NCBI GenBank assembly: GCA_017624275.1
Contig: JAGANG010000049.1
Span: 1-52,597, forward strand
From: Spirochaetales bacterium
GTDB taxonomy: Bacteria; Spirochaetota; GWE2-31-10
Reading direction: 5' to 3'
Length of the DNA: 52,597 nucleotides
Below the pieces are notes generated by a model. That model ran no database searches. It saw only the letters and a program-made list of their open reading frames with translations, and was not told where the DNA came from. A program made the translations under genes and the position numbers. Below, piece after piece: positions 44,189 to 52,597 of this stretch; positions within the stretch are counted from its first letter, which is position 1; every line of letters begins with the position of its first letter.

Positions 44189-45034
44189 ATGTGGATTATT
44201 CTCGTTTTAATATATGGTCTTCTAAAAGGTGCAAGAGAAGTTTGTAAGAAAAAATCTCTAGAGAAAAACACCGTAATTGAAGTCTTATTTTTCTACACTT
44301 TATTCTCTTTTATTCTGGTATTACCAAACATTGCAAATATAGAAAGTATTTCAATAAAACTATTATGCCTTATAGCTCTAAAATCTTTCATTATATTTCT
44401 TGCTTGGATTTTAAGTTTTCACGCAATACATGCAATGCCTGTAAGTCTTTACGGAATATTAGATTTATCACGTGTGCTTTTTGCAACATTTCTCGGAATA
44501 TCAGTTCTGCATGAAAAAATGACAATATTCAGAACGATAGGATTAATTCTAGTTGCTGCAGGACTTTTGCTGCTAAAATATCGCAAAAAAGGGAAAACAT
44601 CAGAACACATCCATCCGGCAATAGTAATAGCCGCATTAGCTTCGTGTATGTTAAACTCAGTTTCCGGGTTAATGGATAAAATCCTAATGCAACATGTCAC
44701 AAGTAACCAACTGCAATTCTGGTATATGTTGTTCCTCGTAATAATGTATTTTTTATATGTTACAATATCACGAACTAAAACAAGCTTTATTTCATCCGTA
44801 AAAAATCCGTGGATATGGGCAATGGCAATCTTATTTGTTATCGCCGACAAATGTCTTTTTGTTGCAAACGGAATAGAAGAAAGCAAAATTACCGTCATGA
44901 CATTAATAAAACAATCCGGCTGTATAATAACAATCTTAGCCGGAAAATTTGTTTTTCATGAAAAAAATATTACTCACAAATTGATATGTGCAATGATAAT
45001 TATTATTGGAATTGTAATAGGAACAATTAACTAA
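44189..45034 (+). CDS. EamA/DMT-family transporter
   Basis: The 281-residue protein has about ten hydrophobic spans in two halves, the EamA layout. ILDLSRVLFATFLGISVLHEK and a second-half ITILAGKFVFHEKNITHKL are the paired signature of each repeat. It probably exports or imports a small metabolite across the inner membrane; the substrate cannot be read. It starts seven bases after the Cys-motif gene, so both are probably made from the promoter at 43409. Confidence 0.85.
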   Translation: MWIILVLIYGLLKGAREVCKKKSLEKNTVIEVLFFYTLFSFILVLPNIANIESISIKLLCLIALKSFIIFLAWILSFHAIHAMPVSLYGILDLSRVLFATFLGISVLHEKMTIFRTIGLILVAAGLLLLKYRKKGKTSEHIHPAIVIAALASCMLNSVSGLMDKILMQHVTSNQLQFWYMLFLVIMYFLYVTISRTKTSFISSVKNPWIWAMAILFVIADKCLFVANGIEESKITVMTLIKQSGCIITILAGKFVFHEKNITHKLICAMIIIIGIVIGTIN

Positions 45035-45137
45035 TTTTTTTTGAAAGAAATCATTTATTTTATTTTTTATAAAAAGATTCTATCCAATAAAAATATTTAT
45101 AGTATTATAAGCTGTATTTTTTAATCAAGGAATGTAT

Positions 45138-45893
45138 ATGGAATACGGATACAAAAAAAAACCTAAATCTATCATTGTTTTCTCTTTTTTATATTTACTT
45201 TATCCATTAATAAACATTATCGCATTTATATCAACCAAGCCGCCAGCAATTGCATTGAGTACGTTTCAAGATTTTATTCTTGAAAAACCTACATACATGT
45301 TATTTAACATAATACTTTGGCTTACGACTTTTCCGCTATGCTACGGATTATTCAAAGTCAAAAGATGGGCATGGTTTTATTTTGTAATTCATGCAATATT
45401 CGTTATTATCATGTCACTTTTCAGTGTTGTATTTATTAAAGAAAACATTGATGTTCAGCCTAAATTTAACTTAGTTTTCTTTTTCAATTTATTAGTACTG
45501 ATTCCAATGATTCTTTTTATACAAAAAGAAATTAGAACTCCATATCTAAATCCTCGTGTAAAATGGTGGGAACAGTCAAAAAGAGTACGTCATACAATAA
45601 AAATTGTTTATCAAAATGAAGAATTTGAAACTTTTGATATTTCAGAATCAGGAGCTTTTATTCTGGATTCAGAAAATAAAATTAAAGTATACCCGGAAGA
45701 CATCATTCCTGTAGCTTTAGTTTTTGATAACAATATTATTAAATGTTACAGTGAAGTTATTTGGATCAACCAAGGTAACAGACAAACTTTACCTAACGGT
45801 ATGGGAATAAAATTTCTCAATCTCAAAAAAGAAGAAATTGCCAAAATCAAAGAGTTCATAGGTACAATACAAACGGAAATAAAAAACTCATAA
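45138..45893 (+). CDS. Membrane protein with PilZ-like domain
   Basis: ATG 45138 has AAGGA (45127-45131) six bases upstream; ATG 45132 is too close. The 251-residue protein has four hydrophobic spans within residues 10-135 and a cytoplasmic C-terminal domain from about 150. That domain (FETFDISESGAFI, then NGMGIKFLNL) looks like PilZ, the cyclic di-GMP receptor. The usual RxxxR lies near RVRHTIKIV and is weak, so binding is uncertain. It may alter envelope or motility in response to cyclic di-GMP. Confidence 0.7.
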   Translation: MEYGYKKKPKSIIVFSFLYLLYPLINIIAFISTKPPAIALSTFQDFILEKPTYMLFNIILWLTTFPLCYGLFKVKRWAWFYFVIHAIFVIIMSLFSVVFIKENIDVQPKFNLVFFFNLLVLIPMILFIQKEIRTPYLNPRVKWWEQSKRVRHTIKIVYQNEEFETFDISESGAFILDSENKIKVYPEDIIPVALVFDNNIIKCYSEVIWINQGNRQTLPNGMGIKFLNLKKEEIAKIKEFIGTIQTEIKNS

Positions 45894-46010
45894 AAATGGG
45901 CTGTCGATAAAAGTTGTAATGACATTCCGAACTATTTCGGAATCTACGTACTTAGTGTGTAGATACAGAATAATTCAGCATGACAAGACTTTTCAGACAG
46001 CCCATTTTTT
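45892..46010. repeat. Nested palindromic element and bidirectional terminator
   Basis: AAAAATGGGCTGTC (45892-45905) pairs perfectly with GACAGCCCATTTTT (45996-46009). Inside, AAAAGTTGTAATG partly pairs with CATGACAAGACTTTT, then ATTCCGA/TCGGAAT (45924-45943) and TCTAC/GTAGA (45943-45963) make two inner hairpins. The inner TCATTCCGAA-type sequence resembles dispersed palindromic repeats known from several bacteria. It ends the PilZ gene on the plus strand and aroE on the minus strand. Confidence 0.75.
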
Positions 46011-46024
46011 ATCCACTCAACAAT

Positions 46025-46771
46025 CTAATCTTCTATAATTTTGCCAGTCCAAAGCTCAAAAGCCTTTACACCTTGATAATAGAGCATTGCTTTACCGTCA
46101 ATACAAAAATCAGGTGTCGATTCCAAATAATATTTTAAATCAAAATAAATAACATCCTTTTTAAAATCCGGAATCATCTGCCCAAAAGGCAACGTCGTTG
46201 TGTTAATAATCAATTGATAATCATCAAGTTCATCTTTATACGATGCAAAATCCACAACATTGATATCAAATTGTTTTGCTACCGCAATTGCTTTTTCTGT
46301 AGTTCTGTTTGTAATTGCAATTTCTGATATTCCGTATTGTTGCAATCCATAAATAACACCGTTCGATGCTCCGCCGGCACCTATAATCAAAGTTTTTACA
46401 TTACAAGGTACGTTATTTTTTTGTAACGTTTTAAATACTCCGTACCAATCTGTATTATAACCAAACCATTTTCCGTCTTTTACAACAACAGTATTCACCG
46501 CACCGATTTTCATTGCAACAGGGTCTAACTCATCAATATATTTCATTATTTCAACTTTATGCGGTACAGTTACATTAAAGCCACGCAATTCTTCCAATTT
46601 TTTAAATCCGCCGATAACATCCTGCAAATTATCTTTAACAACATGAAAAGCAAGATAAACAGCATTAATTCCGGTTTTACAAAAAAATTCATTCTGCATT
46701 GCCGGTGATTTAGAATGTTCCACCGGATCGCCTATGATTGCGTATATTTGCGTCTTTGTATTAATATCCAT
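46025..46771 (-). CDS. aroE: Shikimate dehydrogenase
   Basis: The 248-residue NADPH enzyme reduces 3-dehydroshikimate. It begins IYAIIGDPVEHSKSPAMQN; FNVTVPHK holds the catalytic Lys; AVNTVVVKDGKWFGYNTDWYG contains the partner Asp; LIIGAGGASNGVIYGL is the dinucleotide fold. It is slightly shorter than the usual 270 residues. It starts behind GGAG. Confidence 0.94.
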   Translation of the reverse strand: MDINTKTQIYAIIGDPVEHSKSPAMQNEFFCKTGINAVYLAFHVVKDNLQDVIGGFKKLEELRGFNVTVPHKVEIMKYIDELDPVAMKIGAVNTVVVKDGKWFGYNTDWYGVFKTLQKNNVPCNVKTLIIGAGGASNGVIYGLQQYGISEIAITNRTTEKAIAVAKQFDINVVDFASYKDELDDYQLIINTTTLPFGQMIPDFKKDVIYFDLKYYLESTPDFCIDGKAMLYYQGVKAFELWTGKIIED

Positions 46772-46897
46772 TTTTTACTCCGTTAAAAATTGCGTGATTT
46801 TAATATAAAATCGAAATATTTAATGTAAAAAAATATTCAGTCATATATAAGTATAATGTTATAATAAGATTACACCATGTAAAATAAGAGGATAAAT

Positions 46898-47401
46898 ATG
46901 TTCAATATAGGGGACACCGTTATTTACGGAACTCAAGGAATTTGCAAAATAGAAGAAAAAATCCAGAAAGATTTAAAAGGTAAAATGACAGAATATTTCG
47001 TATTAAAACCAATTTATGAAAAATCTTCAACAATCTTTTTACCGCTAGAAAATGATGTATTAATGTCAAGAATGCGTCCTATTTTATCAAAAGATGAAGT
47101 TCTTGATATCATCAACACAATACCGAGCAAAGAAACTATTTGGATTGAAAATGAAAATCTAAGAAAAACAAAATACGGTGAAATTCTAGTACGAAGCAAA
47201 CCTATAGAGCTTGTGCAGCTAATCAAAACTTTATTTCTACACGAGAAAAAACAAAAACAAATAGGACGCAAGTTTCATTTAACAGACGAAGCTTTTCTTA
47301 AAGATGCAGAAAAAATACTTTACAGCGAATTTGCGTATGTATTAAACATTAAAACAAACGAAGTTATCCCTTTTATCACGGAACAGCTTGAAAACTGTTA
47401 A
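46898..47401 (+). CDS. CarD/CdnL-family transcription regulator
   Basis: The 167-residue protein begins FNIGDTVIYGTQGICKIEEK, the RNA-polymerase-interacting domain of CarD/CdnL/TRCF. An all-helical DNA-binding domain follows (EIWIRSK-like RSKPIELVQLIKTLFLHEK, then DAEKILYSEFAYVL). It binds the polymerase beta subunit and stabilises open promoters, often at rRNA genes. Length is typical. It is a single gene with its own terminator. Confidence 0.92.
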   Translation: MFNIGDTVIYGTQGICKIEEKIQKDLKGKMTEYFVLKPIYEKSSTIFLPLENDVLMSRMRPILSKDEVLDIINTIPSKETIWIENENLRKTKYGEILVRSKPIELVQLIKTLFLHEKKQKQIGRKFHLTDEAFLKDAEKILYSEFAYVLNIKTNEVIPFITEQLENC

Positions 47402-47421
47402 AAACACAGACACGACATAAA

Positions 47422-47452
47422 AAAAGTGTACCTCCGCTGGAAGTACACTTTT
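47422..47452. terminator. Bidirectional terminator between carD and pepF
   Basis: AAAAGTGTAC (47422-47431) pairs with GTACACTTTT (47443-47452), with an inner TCC/GGA pairing. It serves both convergent genes. Confidence 0.85.
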
Positions 47453-47471
47453 AATTTAGTATTTTACCCAA

Positions 47472-49256
47472 TCAGCAATTTTGTAATAAAGTAAGCAATT
47501 CATCAAAATAAGAAATCGCCGCTGCTATAGGTTCCGGTTTACTCATATCCACACCTGCAGAACGTAGAATATCAAGGGGATAACGAGAATTTCCGGCTTT
47601 GAGGAAACCAAGATAATCTTCAAGTTCCTGACTGCCGCCTTTTGAAACACGTTGATACAATGCAATTGCAGCAGAAATTCCCGTAGCATATTGATAAACA
47701 TAATAATCATAATAAAAATGTGGAATTCTTGCCCATTCAATAGCAAGTTCATCATCAAGCACAAGTTCTTCACCGTAATAAAAACGATATAAATTCATAT
47801 ATTCTTTTTTCAGCAAATCCGCCGTAAACGGAATACCGTTTTCTGCCATTTCATGAAGTTTCAACTCAAACTCTGCAAATAATGTTTGACGGAATAATGT
47901 CGCTCTGATGTCTTCAATCATAGACGTAAGAAGATAAGCTTTAAATTTCTTATCATCACCGTGTTTTTGCAACAAATAATTATTCATCATTTCTTCATTA
48001 AAAGTAGATGCTACCTCAGCTAAGAAAATAGGGTAACTTCCGTAAGTAGGAGATTGAGTATTATGTGTAAACCAACTATGCATTGAATGTCCGGCCTCAT
48101 GTGCCAACGTTCTTGCACTGTCTAATGTGCCGTTATAATTCATCAAAATATACGGACGAGTAAGATAACTTCCGGTAGAATAAGCACCGCTTCGTTTATT
48201 TTCATTCTCGTAAATATCTACCCAACGTTCTTCGTAAAGCCCTTTATGCAAAACTTCACTATATTGTTTACCTAACGGCTTTACAGCTTCGAGTACAAGA
48301 TTTCTGGCTTCATCATAAGTAAGTTTTATTTCTTCATGTTCGGCAAGAGGTACGTACAAATCGTAAAAATGCAATTGATCTACACCTAGTTTTTCTTTGC
48401 GATATTTAATATATTTATGCAATATATGAATATTATCATGAACTGTTTTGATTAGATTTGTATAAACACTGCGATCTATATTTTTTCCGAAAACGGCTGC
48501 ATCCAAAGCAGTATCGTAACCGCGAGTTTTTGCAGAAAATACATGATTTCTGATTTCACCTTGAAGAAGAGTAGTCAGAGTATTAGAAAATTCATTATAT
48601 TTTTTGTGATATTCAAGAAATGCATTTTTACGCAATTCTCTGTCTGCTGAACGCAAATAAATCGAGTAAGTACCATGAGACAATTCACAATCATTTCCGG
48701 CAGAATCTTTTACCATAGGAAATTTCATATCCGCATCATTTAAAGCACTGAAAGCTTCACTTGCCGCAGAAAGTGGAAGACCGGCAGCAGATAAAATACG
48801 TTCTTCTTTTTCGGACAATACATATTTTTTCTGGCGTAAAAGTTTTTCTAATGAGAATTTATAAGGAAGAATTTTTTCTGACTTCAAAATATCAGCCATT
48901 GCATTATCATCAATTGCAATTATTTCCGGTGTTACCCATGCAGTTTCTTCATCATATTGAATACAAATACTATAAATTCTGTCTTGCATACTGCGATATT
49001 CACTGTTTGCCGTATCTTCATCATGCTTCATATGAGCATAAGTATAAAGCTTGTTCATTTCCAATTCAGCATCTTCACTCACTTTATAAAATTCTGCAAT
49101 AGCATCAGCATTATTCAATTTTCCTTGAAAAGCTTTTACGGCATTAATTTTTTCCTGTAATGCTTCTAAAGACTTTTCCCACAAAGCGTCATTTTCATAA
49201 ATATCATTTACAGCCCATTTATCACTGTCATTAATTTCACTTCTTAACTTAGGCAT
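47472..49256 (-). CDS. pepF: Oligoendopeptidase F
   Basis: ATG 49256 is five bases after GGAGGA, so the upstream TTG at 49268 is rejected. The 594-residue M3 metallopeptidase cuts short peptides in the cytoplasm. The zinc site is HEAGHSMHSWFT near 384, with the third ligand Glu in EVASTFNEEMM 28 or so residues later. The N-terminal helical lid (DKWAVNDIYENDALWEK) and C-terminal PLDILRSAGVDM are PepF signatures. Confidence 0.94.
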   Translation of the reverse strand: MPKLRSEINDSDKWAVNDIYENDALWEKSLEALQEKINAVKAFQGKLNNADAIAEFYKVSEDAELEMNKLYTYAHMKHDEDTANSEYRSMQDRIYSICIQYDEETAWVTPEIIAIDDNAMADILKSEKILPYKFSLEKLLRQKKYVLSEKEERILSAAGLPLSAASEAFSALNDADMKFPMVKDSAGNDCELSHGTYSIYLRSADRELRKNAFLEYHKKYNEFSNTLTTLLQGEIRNHVFSAKTRGYDTALDAAVFGKNIDRSVYTNLIKTVHDNIHILHKYIKYRKEKLGVDQLHFYDLYVPLAEHEEIKLTYDEARNLVLEAVKPLGKQYSEVLHKGLYEERWVDIYENENKRSGAYSTGSYLTRPYILMNYNGTLDSARTLAHEAGHSMHSWFTHNTQSPTYGSYPIFLAEVASTFNEEMMNNYLLQKHGDDKKFKAYLLTSMIEDIRATLFRQTLFAEFELKLHEMAENGIPFTADLLKKEYMNLYRFYYGEELVLDDELAIEWARIPHFYYDYYVYQYATGISAAIALYQRVSKGGSQELEDYLGFLKAGNSRYPLDILRSAGVDMSKPEPIAAAISYFDELLTLLQNC

Positions 49257-49348
49257 AGATTCCTCCAATAAAAATAATTATGTTATTTATACAGTAAAAA
49301 TAAAATGTAAGATAAGAAATTTACTTAAATTATTATTAATAAATGAAG

Positions 49349-49376
49349 TTGATTTTTGTCATCTTTTTTGTAATAA
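49349..49376 (+). promoter_or_regulatory. Candidate promoter for the patatin-like gene
   Basis: TTGATT (49349-49354), 16 bases and TAATAA (49371-49376) lie 38 bases before the start at 49414 in the gap between divergent genes. Confidence 0.5.
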
Positions 49377-49413
49377 AACGTAATTCTGAAACTTAATAAT
49401 TAGGAAGTAAAAA

Positions 49414-50247
49414 ATGGGAAAAACAGCGTTAATTTTAGAAGGCGGAGCAATGCGTGCCACTTATACGGCAGGAGTTTTGGATGCATTATTAAAAGGAAAT
49501 TTTTTCCCCGATAAAATCTACGCTGTATCGGCAGGTTCGTGTCATGCATGTTCATTTTTGTCACATCAATTTGAACGAAATCTCCAAATCATAACAAAAT
49601 ATGCTCGTGATTCTCGTTATATAAGTTTCCGTAACTTATTTTTTCACGGCGGAGTTTTTGGTTTTAAATTTATCTTTGATGATTTACCCAATCGCTTAAT
49701 TCCTTTTGATTACGATACTTGCGAAAAATATGTAGACAGACTTACAATGGTAGCAACAAACTGTATAACAGGAAAAGCCGAATATTTGACGGCAGACAAT
49801 GTACTGAAAATGTTTGAATATTGCCAAGCATCCAGCAGCATGCCGTTATTGTCACGTAAAAAAATGATTGACGGAACACCGTTTTTAGACGGAAGTATAT
49901 CCGATTCCATACCAATCAAAAAATCAATCGAAGACGGAAACGAAAAGCATATAGTCGTACTTACACGTGACAAAAATTATCGCAAAGAAGAATCAACAAC
50001 CAGCACAAAGCTTATGCGATTAATCTATAAAAAATACCCGGCAATTGCAGAAACTCACAGCAAACGTCATTTAAACTACAACGAAACTTTAGATTTTATA
50101 GAACAACTGGAAGATGAAGGAAAAATAATCGTTATTCGCCCGTCACAACCTATAAACGTAGGGCATATAGAACGAGATGTAGAAGTACTTACAAATATTT
50201 ACAAAATGGGCTTTGAAGATACTTTAGCAAAGATAAACTCATTTTGA
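49414..50247 (+). CDS. Patatin-like phospholipase
   Basis: The 277-residue protein begins KTALILEGGAMRATYTAGVLD, with the oxyanion GGAMR loop of patatin/YjjU-type lipases. The nucleophile elbow is AVSAGS, the first Gly of GxSxG being Ala, with Ser near 42. The Asp partner is in PFLDGSISDSIPI. It probably releases fatty acids from phospholipids or other acyl esters. No signal peptide is present. It starts behind AGGAAG. Target and regulation are unknown. Confidence 0.86.
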   Translation: MGKTALILEGGAMRATYTAGVLDALLKGNFFPDKIYAVSAGSCHACSFLSHQFERNLQIITKYARDSRYISFRNLFFHGGVFGFKFIFDDLPNRLIPFDYDTCEKYVDRLTMVATNCITGKAEYLTADNVLKMFEYCQASSSMPLLSRKKMIDGTPFLDGSISDSIPIKKSIEDGNEKHIVVLTRDKNYRKEESTTSTKLMRLIYKKYPAIAETHSKRHLNYNETLDFIEQLEDEGKIIVIRPSQPINVGHIERDVEVLTNIYKMGFEDTLAKINSF

Positions 50248-50279
50248 TAATTCCAAATATATATAAAATTTCAACTTTA

Positions 50280-50308
50280 TTGACACTTACACATTACTTA
50301 GGTAAAAT
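50280..50308 (+). promoter_or_regulatory. Promoter for the sodium:solute symporter
   Basis: TTGACA (50280-50285), 17 bases and TAAAAT (50303-50308) lie 30 bases before ATG 50339. Confidence 0.78.
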
Positions 50309-50338
50309 CCGGCAATTTTAAATTTTAAGGATTTTCTT

Positions 50339-51922
50339 ATGTTTATAAAAATTCTCTTACTAGCCGTATTTTTCGGTGTAATGATAGGTGTCGGTTTGTA
50401 CGCACGCCGTCACTCTACCGATGTAAACGGTTTCGTTTTGGGCGGTCGTTCAGTCGGCCCGTGGTTGACTGCATTTGCATTCGGGACATCATATTTTTCG
50501 GCTGTTATATTTATCGGTTATGCCGGACAATTCGGCTGGAATTTCGGTTTAGCATCTACTTGGATAGGATTGGGAAATGCTTTCATCGGTTCGCTTTTAG
50601 CGTGGACTGTTTTGGGTAGACGTACCAGAATCATGACACAACATTTAGATTCTAAAACAATGCCTGATTATTTCGGAAAACGATTTAACAGCGAATCATT
50701 AAAAATCGCAGCTTCAATTATAGTCTTTATCTTTTTGATTCCTTATACTGCGTCATTGTACAATGGTTTATCAAGCCTTTTTAATATGGCATTCAATATT
50801 CCTTATTCTGCTTGTATTATTGTAATGGCTATACTTACATGTATATATGTAGTTTTCGGCGGTTATATGGCTACAGCTATTAATGATTTTATCCAAGGTA
50901 TTATAATGCTTGTCGGCATTGTAGCCGTAGTTTGGGCTATACTTCACACTAACGGCGGTTTGAATGAAGCTATTTGTTCATTATCACAAATAGATGCAGG
51001 AACAGGAGCATTGGGAACATACACTTCATTTTTCGGACCGGACTTACTTTCATTATCTTTCGTAGTAATTTTGACATCTTTGGGAACTTGGGGACTTCCG
51101 CAAATGGTCGGAAAGTTTTACGCAATCAAATGTGAAGATTCTATTAAAAAAGGAACTATTATCTCTACATTCTTTGCAATTATCGTTGCCGGAGGATGTT
51201 ACTTTTTAGGAGGATTCGGTCGCCTTTATGCAGGAACTGAAGGTATCATGCTTGCCAACGGTAAAGTTGCATTCGATAAAATTGTACCGGCAATGTTAAG
51301 TTCTCTTTCTCAATATCCGTGGGGAGATATTATAATTGCAATAGTAATTGTACTTGTACTCGCTGCGTCAATGTCTACATTGTCATCATTAGTATTAACA
51401 TCAAGTTCAACACTTACATTAGACTTTATTGACCACAAAAAAAGCATGTCAGAAAACAAAAAACTTCTTGTAATGAGAATATTCATTGCATTCTTTATTG
51501 CCGTTTCTGCAATCATTGCAATAATCAAAGATTCATTCCCGGGACTGACATTCATTGCACAGATGATGGGAGTTTCTTGGGGAGCATTAGCAGGTTCGTT
51601 CTTAGCACCGTTTATGTACGGATTATATTGGAAAAAAACCACAAAAGCTTCAGTTTGGGCATGTTTTGCATTCGGCGTAGGAATTACACTTGTTCAATTA
51701 ATGTGTTCATTCAGAGTAATCAGTTTTAATAATGAAGTATTAAAATACTTATTCGCTTCATCAATCAGAAGCGGAGTAGTATCGATGGTAGGCGGAATCG
51801 TAATTTTACCTATAGTAAGTTTGTTTACACCGCAAATACCTAAAAACAATATAGAAGAAATGTTCAACTGTTATGAGAAAAAAGTTCTTGTACCGGTAAA
51901 AGAAACTCTTGAAGAAGAGTAA
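50339..51922 (+). CDS. Sodium:solute symporter (SSS family)
   Basis: The 527-residue protein has about 13 membrane spans. FVLGGRSVGPWLTAFAFGTSYFSAV and GYAGQFGWNFGL (given in pieces) are the opening signature of PutP-like SSS carriers, with the sodium-site Ser/Ala stretch ASMSTLSSLVLTSSSTLTLD near 340. It takes up a solute with sodium; the substrate is not predictable, though the family covers proline, pantothenate and sugars. It has its own promoter and AAGGA site. Confidence 0.9.
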   Translation: MFIKILLLAVFFGVMIGVGLYARRHSTDVNGFVLGGRSVGPWLTAFAFGTSYFSAVIFIGYAGQFGWNFGLASTWIGLGNAFIGSLLAWTVLGRRTRIMTQHLDSKTMPDYFGKRFNSESLKIAASIIVFIFLIPYTASLYNGLSSLFNMAFNIPYSACIIVMAILTCIYVVFGGYMATAINDFIQGIIMLVGIVAVVWAILHTNGGLNEAICSLSQIDAGTGALGTYTSFFGPDLLSLSFVVILTSLGTWGLPQMVGKFYAIKCEDSIKKGTIISTFFAIIVAGGCYFLGGFGRLYAGTEGIMLANGKVAFDKIVPAMLSSLSQYPWGDIIIAIVIVLVLAASMSTLSSLVLTSSSTLTLDFIDHKKSMSENKKLLVMRIFIAFFIAVSAIIAIIKDSFPGLTFIAQMMGVSWGALAGSFLAPFMYGLYWKKTTKASVWACFAFGVGITLVQLMCSFRVISFNNEVLKYLFASSIRSGVVSMVGGIVILPIVSLFTPQIPKNNIEEMFNCYEKKVLVPVKETLEEE

Positions 51923-51923
51923 A

Positions 51924-52132
51924 CTTTAAAGTGCAACAGCTTTCGCTGATTTTAAAGACAATTTGCCGGACAAGCCCGGCATTTGAAAATCGTTTTGGGT
52001 TCAAAACTTTATAAAACCATTCTGGTTTTAATCGGCTCTGCGGACAAGTCCGCCTCAAAATGCAACTTTAGTTCAAAGTTGGTAAAAGTTAGAGGGTATT
52101 CTCTTTTTTGCGATAAAAAGAGAATACCCTCT
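51924..52132. repeat. Chain of consecutive hairpins
   Basis: After the symporter stop come six inverted repeats in a row: CTTTAAA/TTTAAAG (51924-51957), TGCCGG/CCGGCA (51964-51981), TAAAACCA/TGGTTTTA (52012-52030), GCGGAC/GTCCGC (52040-52053), AACTTT/AAAGTT (52064-52080), and an 18-bp perfect stem (52091-52108 with 52115-52132). Two of them share a GGACAAG loop edge. The last is not followed by a U-tract. The block could hold the symporter terminator, a structured RNA or the end of a mobile repeat. Confidence 0.7.
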
Positions 52133-52387
52133 ATAACTCCCAAGAGAAAAAGACGCTAAAACATTTGGTAGTTCATTCTCATTTTTTGCGTTCATTTCTC
52201 TCATTTTGAACAGTAAAACACCGTCAAACTGCACGGTCTCAAACGCCGTTTAAATAGCGTTTCACGAGGAAAAACGAAGAAAATCAGTAAAAAATCTTTC
52301 AATCGTGCAATATAAAGAAAAAAATTCGCATTAAAGCAAATAGAGAAAAATTTTTTTCTCAATTTACTTATCTAAGGAGTTGCAATA
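52133..52387 (+). other. Leader region of the Rpn-type gene
   Basis: This 255-base gap has no ORF of coding look. It contains AAACGC/GCGTTT (near 52241-52262) and GAGAAAAA/TTTTTCTC (near 52343-52360) inverted repeats and ends in AAGGAG (52374-52379), eight bases before ATG 52388. No clear promoter was found. Confidence 0.4.
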
Positions 52388-52597
52388 ATGCAAGAATTTA
52401 AAAAGTGGGAAGACCTGACAATCACGGACGACTTCATGTTTTGTAAGGTCATGTCCGACCCGGATATCTGCAAAGAGCTTTTAGAAATTTTATTACACAT
52501 CAAGATTGAACGATTGGAGTTTCAGGAACCGCAGAAAAGTTTTAAGCTGACATCTGAGTCCCGCGGGATTCGCCTCGATGTCTACGTCAAAGACAGC
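52388..52597 (+). CDS. Rpn-family nuclease/putative transposase, 3' partial
   Basis: Seventy residues are visible before the right edge. They begin MQEFKKWEDLTITDDFMFCK and run through DICKELLEILLHIKIERL to SRGIRLDVYVKD, the start of the PD-(D/E)XK nuclease family transposase (Rpn) group. The RLDVYVKD stretch should contain the first catalytic Asp. Rpn proteins cut DNA and promote recombination without RecA; many occur in multiple copies in Treponema genomes. GC and codon use are visibly higher than in the rest of the window, suggesting transfer. Confidence 0.85.
   Translation, partial: MQEFKKWEDLTITDDFMFCKVMSDPDICKELLEILLHIKIERLEFQEPQKSFKLTSESRGIRLDVYVKDS

Noticed and set aside
44449..44898. 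Minus-strand 149-codon ORF
   Set aside because: It is the shadow of the EamA transporter, with composition of a complementary strand of a membrane protein and no binding site.
51864..52058. Minus-strand 64-codon ORF over the hairpin block
   Set aside because: Its sequence is produced by the inverted repeats and the symporter end; no binding site was found. It would be revisited if the repeat occurs elsewhere as an ORF.
52091..52132. 18-bp palindrome as the symporter terminator
   Set aside because: It is about 170 bases from the stop and has no U-tract on either strand; kept only as part of the hairpin block.

Overview
The window looks like chromosome of a low-GC spirochaete, most likely a host-associated Treponema. 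The pointers are the A+T-rich coding bias, the rpsF-ssb-rpsR-rplI-dnaB block, a CarD-type regulator, a bactofilin/TPR/HD-GYP group, a PASTA protein beside def-fmt, outer-membrane-type proteins and an Rpn-type nuclease/transposase. The genus is inferred from gene content and style; there is no rRNA or other marker here to prove it.

Layout. (1) 1-15216: a plus-strand cell-surface polysaccharide or glycolipid cluster. It holds a glycosyltransferase (GT) with an N-terminal coiled coil built from perfect 33-bp tandem repeats (cut by the left edge), a 1323-residue multi-domain transferase (GT2, GT8, GT8, TupA-like ATP-grasp, C-terminal module), an MBOAT O-acyltransferase with an SGNH partner, a second GT2 carrying the same C-terminal module, a GlfT2-like galactofuranosyltransferase, a membrane acyltransferase, and a ferredoxin/FrhB-polysaccharide pyruvyltransferase fusion. 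Together they point to an O-acylated, pyruvylated, probably galactofuranose-containing glycan. (2) 15213-24167: a strong promoter, then rpsF-ssb-rpsR-rplI, a terminator, and dnaB-sppA-pyrD-pyrK-pyrC-flavodoxin/ferredoxin. (3) 24168-24903: an A+T-rich gap and a small Cys-rich membrane ORF. (4) 24904-27536, minus strand: mazG, an unannotated 47-codon ORF and folC, tightly coupled, behind two identical tRNA-Val(UAC) genes. (5) 27537-35375: an OmpA-like protein diverging from a lipoprotein, a HK-REC-HK double hybrid kinase, an NtrC-type regulator and purT. (6) 35396-40031, minus strand: mtaB, TPR protein, bactofilin, degenerate HD-GYP protein and leuB. (7) 40037-47452: def-fmt-PASTA, a beta-barrel-like protein, a Cys-motif protein, an EamA transporter, a membrane-PilZ protein, aroE and carD. 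(8) 47472-52597: pepF, a patatin-like protein, a sodium:solute symporter, a chain of hairpins, and the start of an Rpn-family gene with visibly higher GC.

Promoters are readable as TTGACA-17-TAnnnT at several places (15213, 27536, 40037, 43409, 50280). Most genes have AAGGAG-like ribosome binding sites, and these settled many starts. Gene pairs are often coupled through a TAATG stop/start overlap. No CRISPR array, rRNA or complete insertion sequence was seen. The candidates I consider most worth following are the modular glycosyltransferases with their shared C-terminal module and slippable coiled coil, the double-kinase signalling operon with its non-canonical GAFTGA loop, the hidden ORF between mazG and folC, and the hairpin chain ahead of the Rpn gene.
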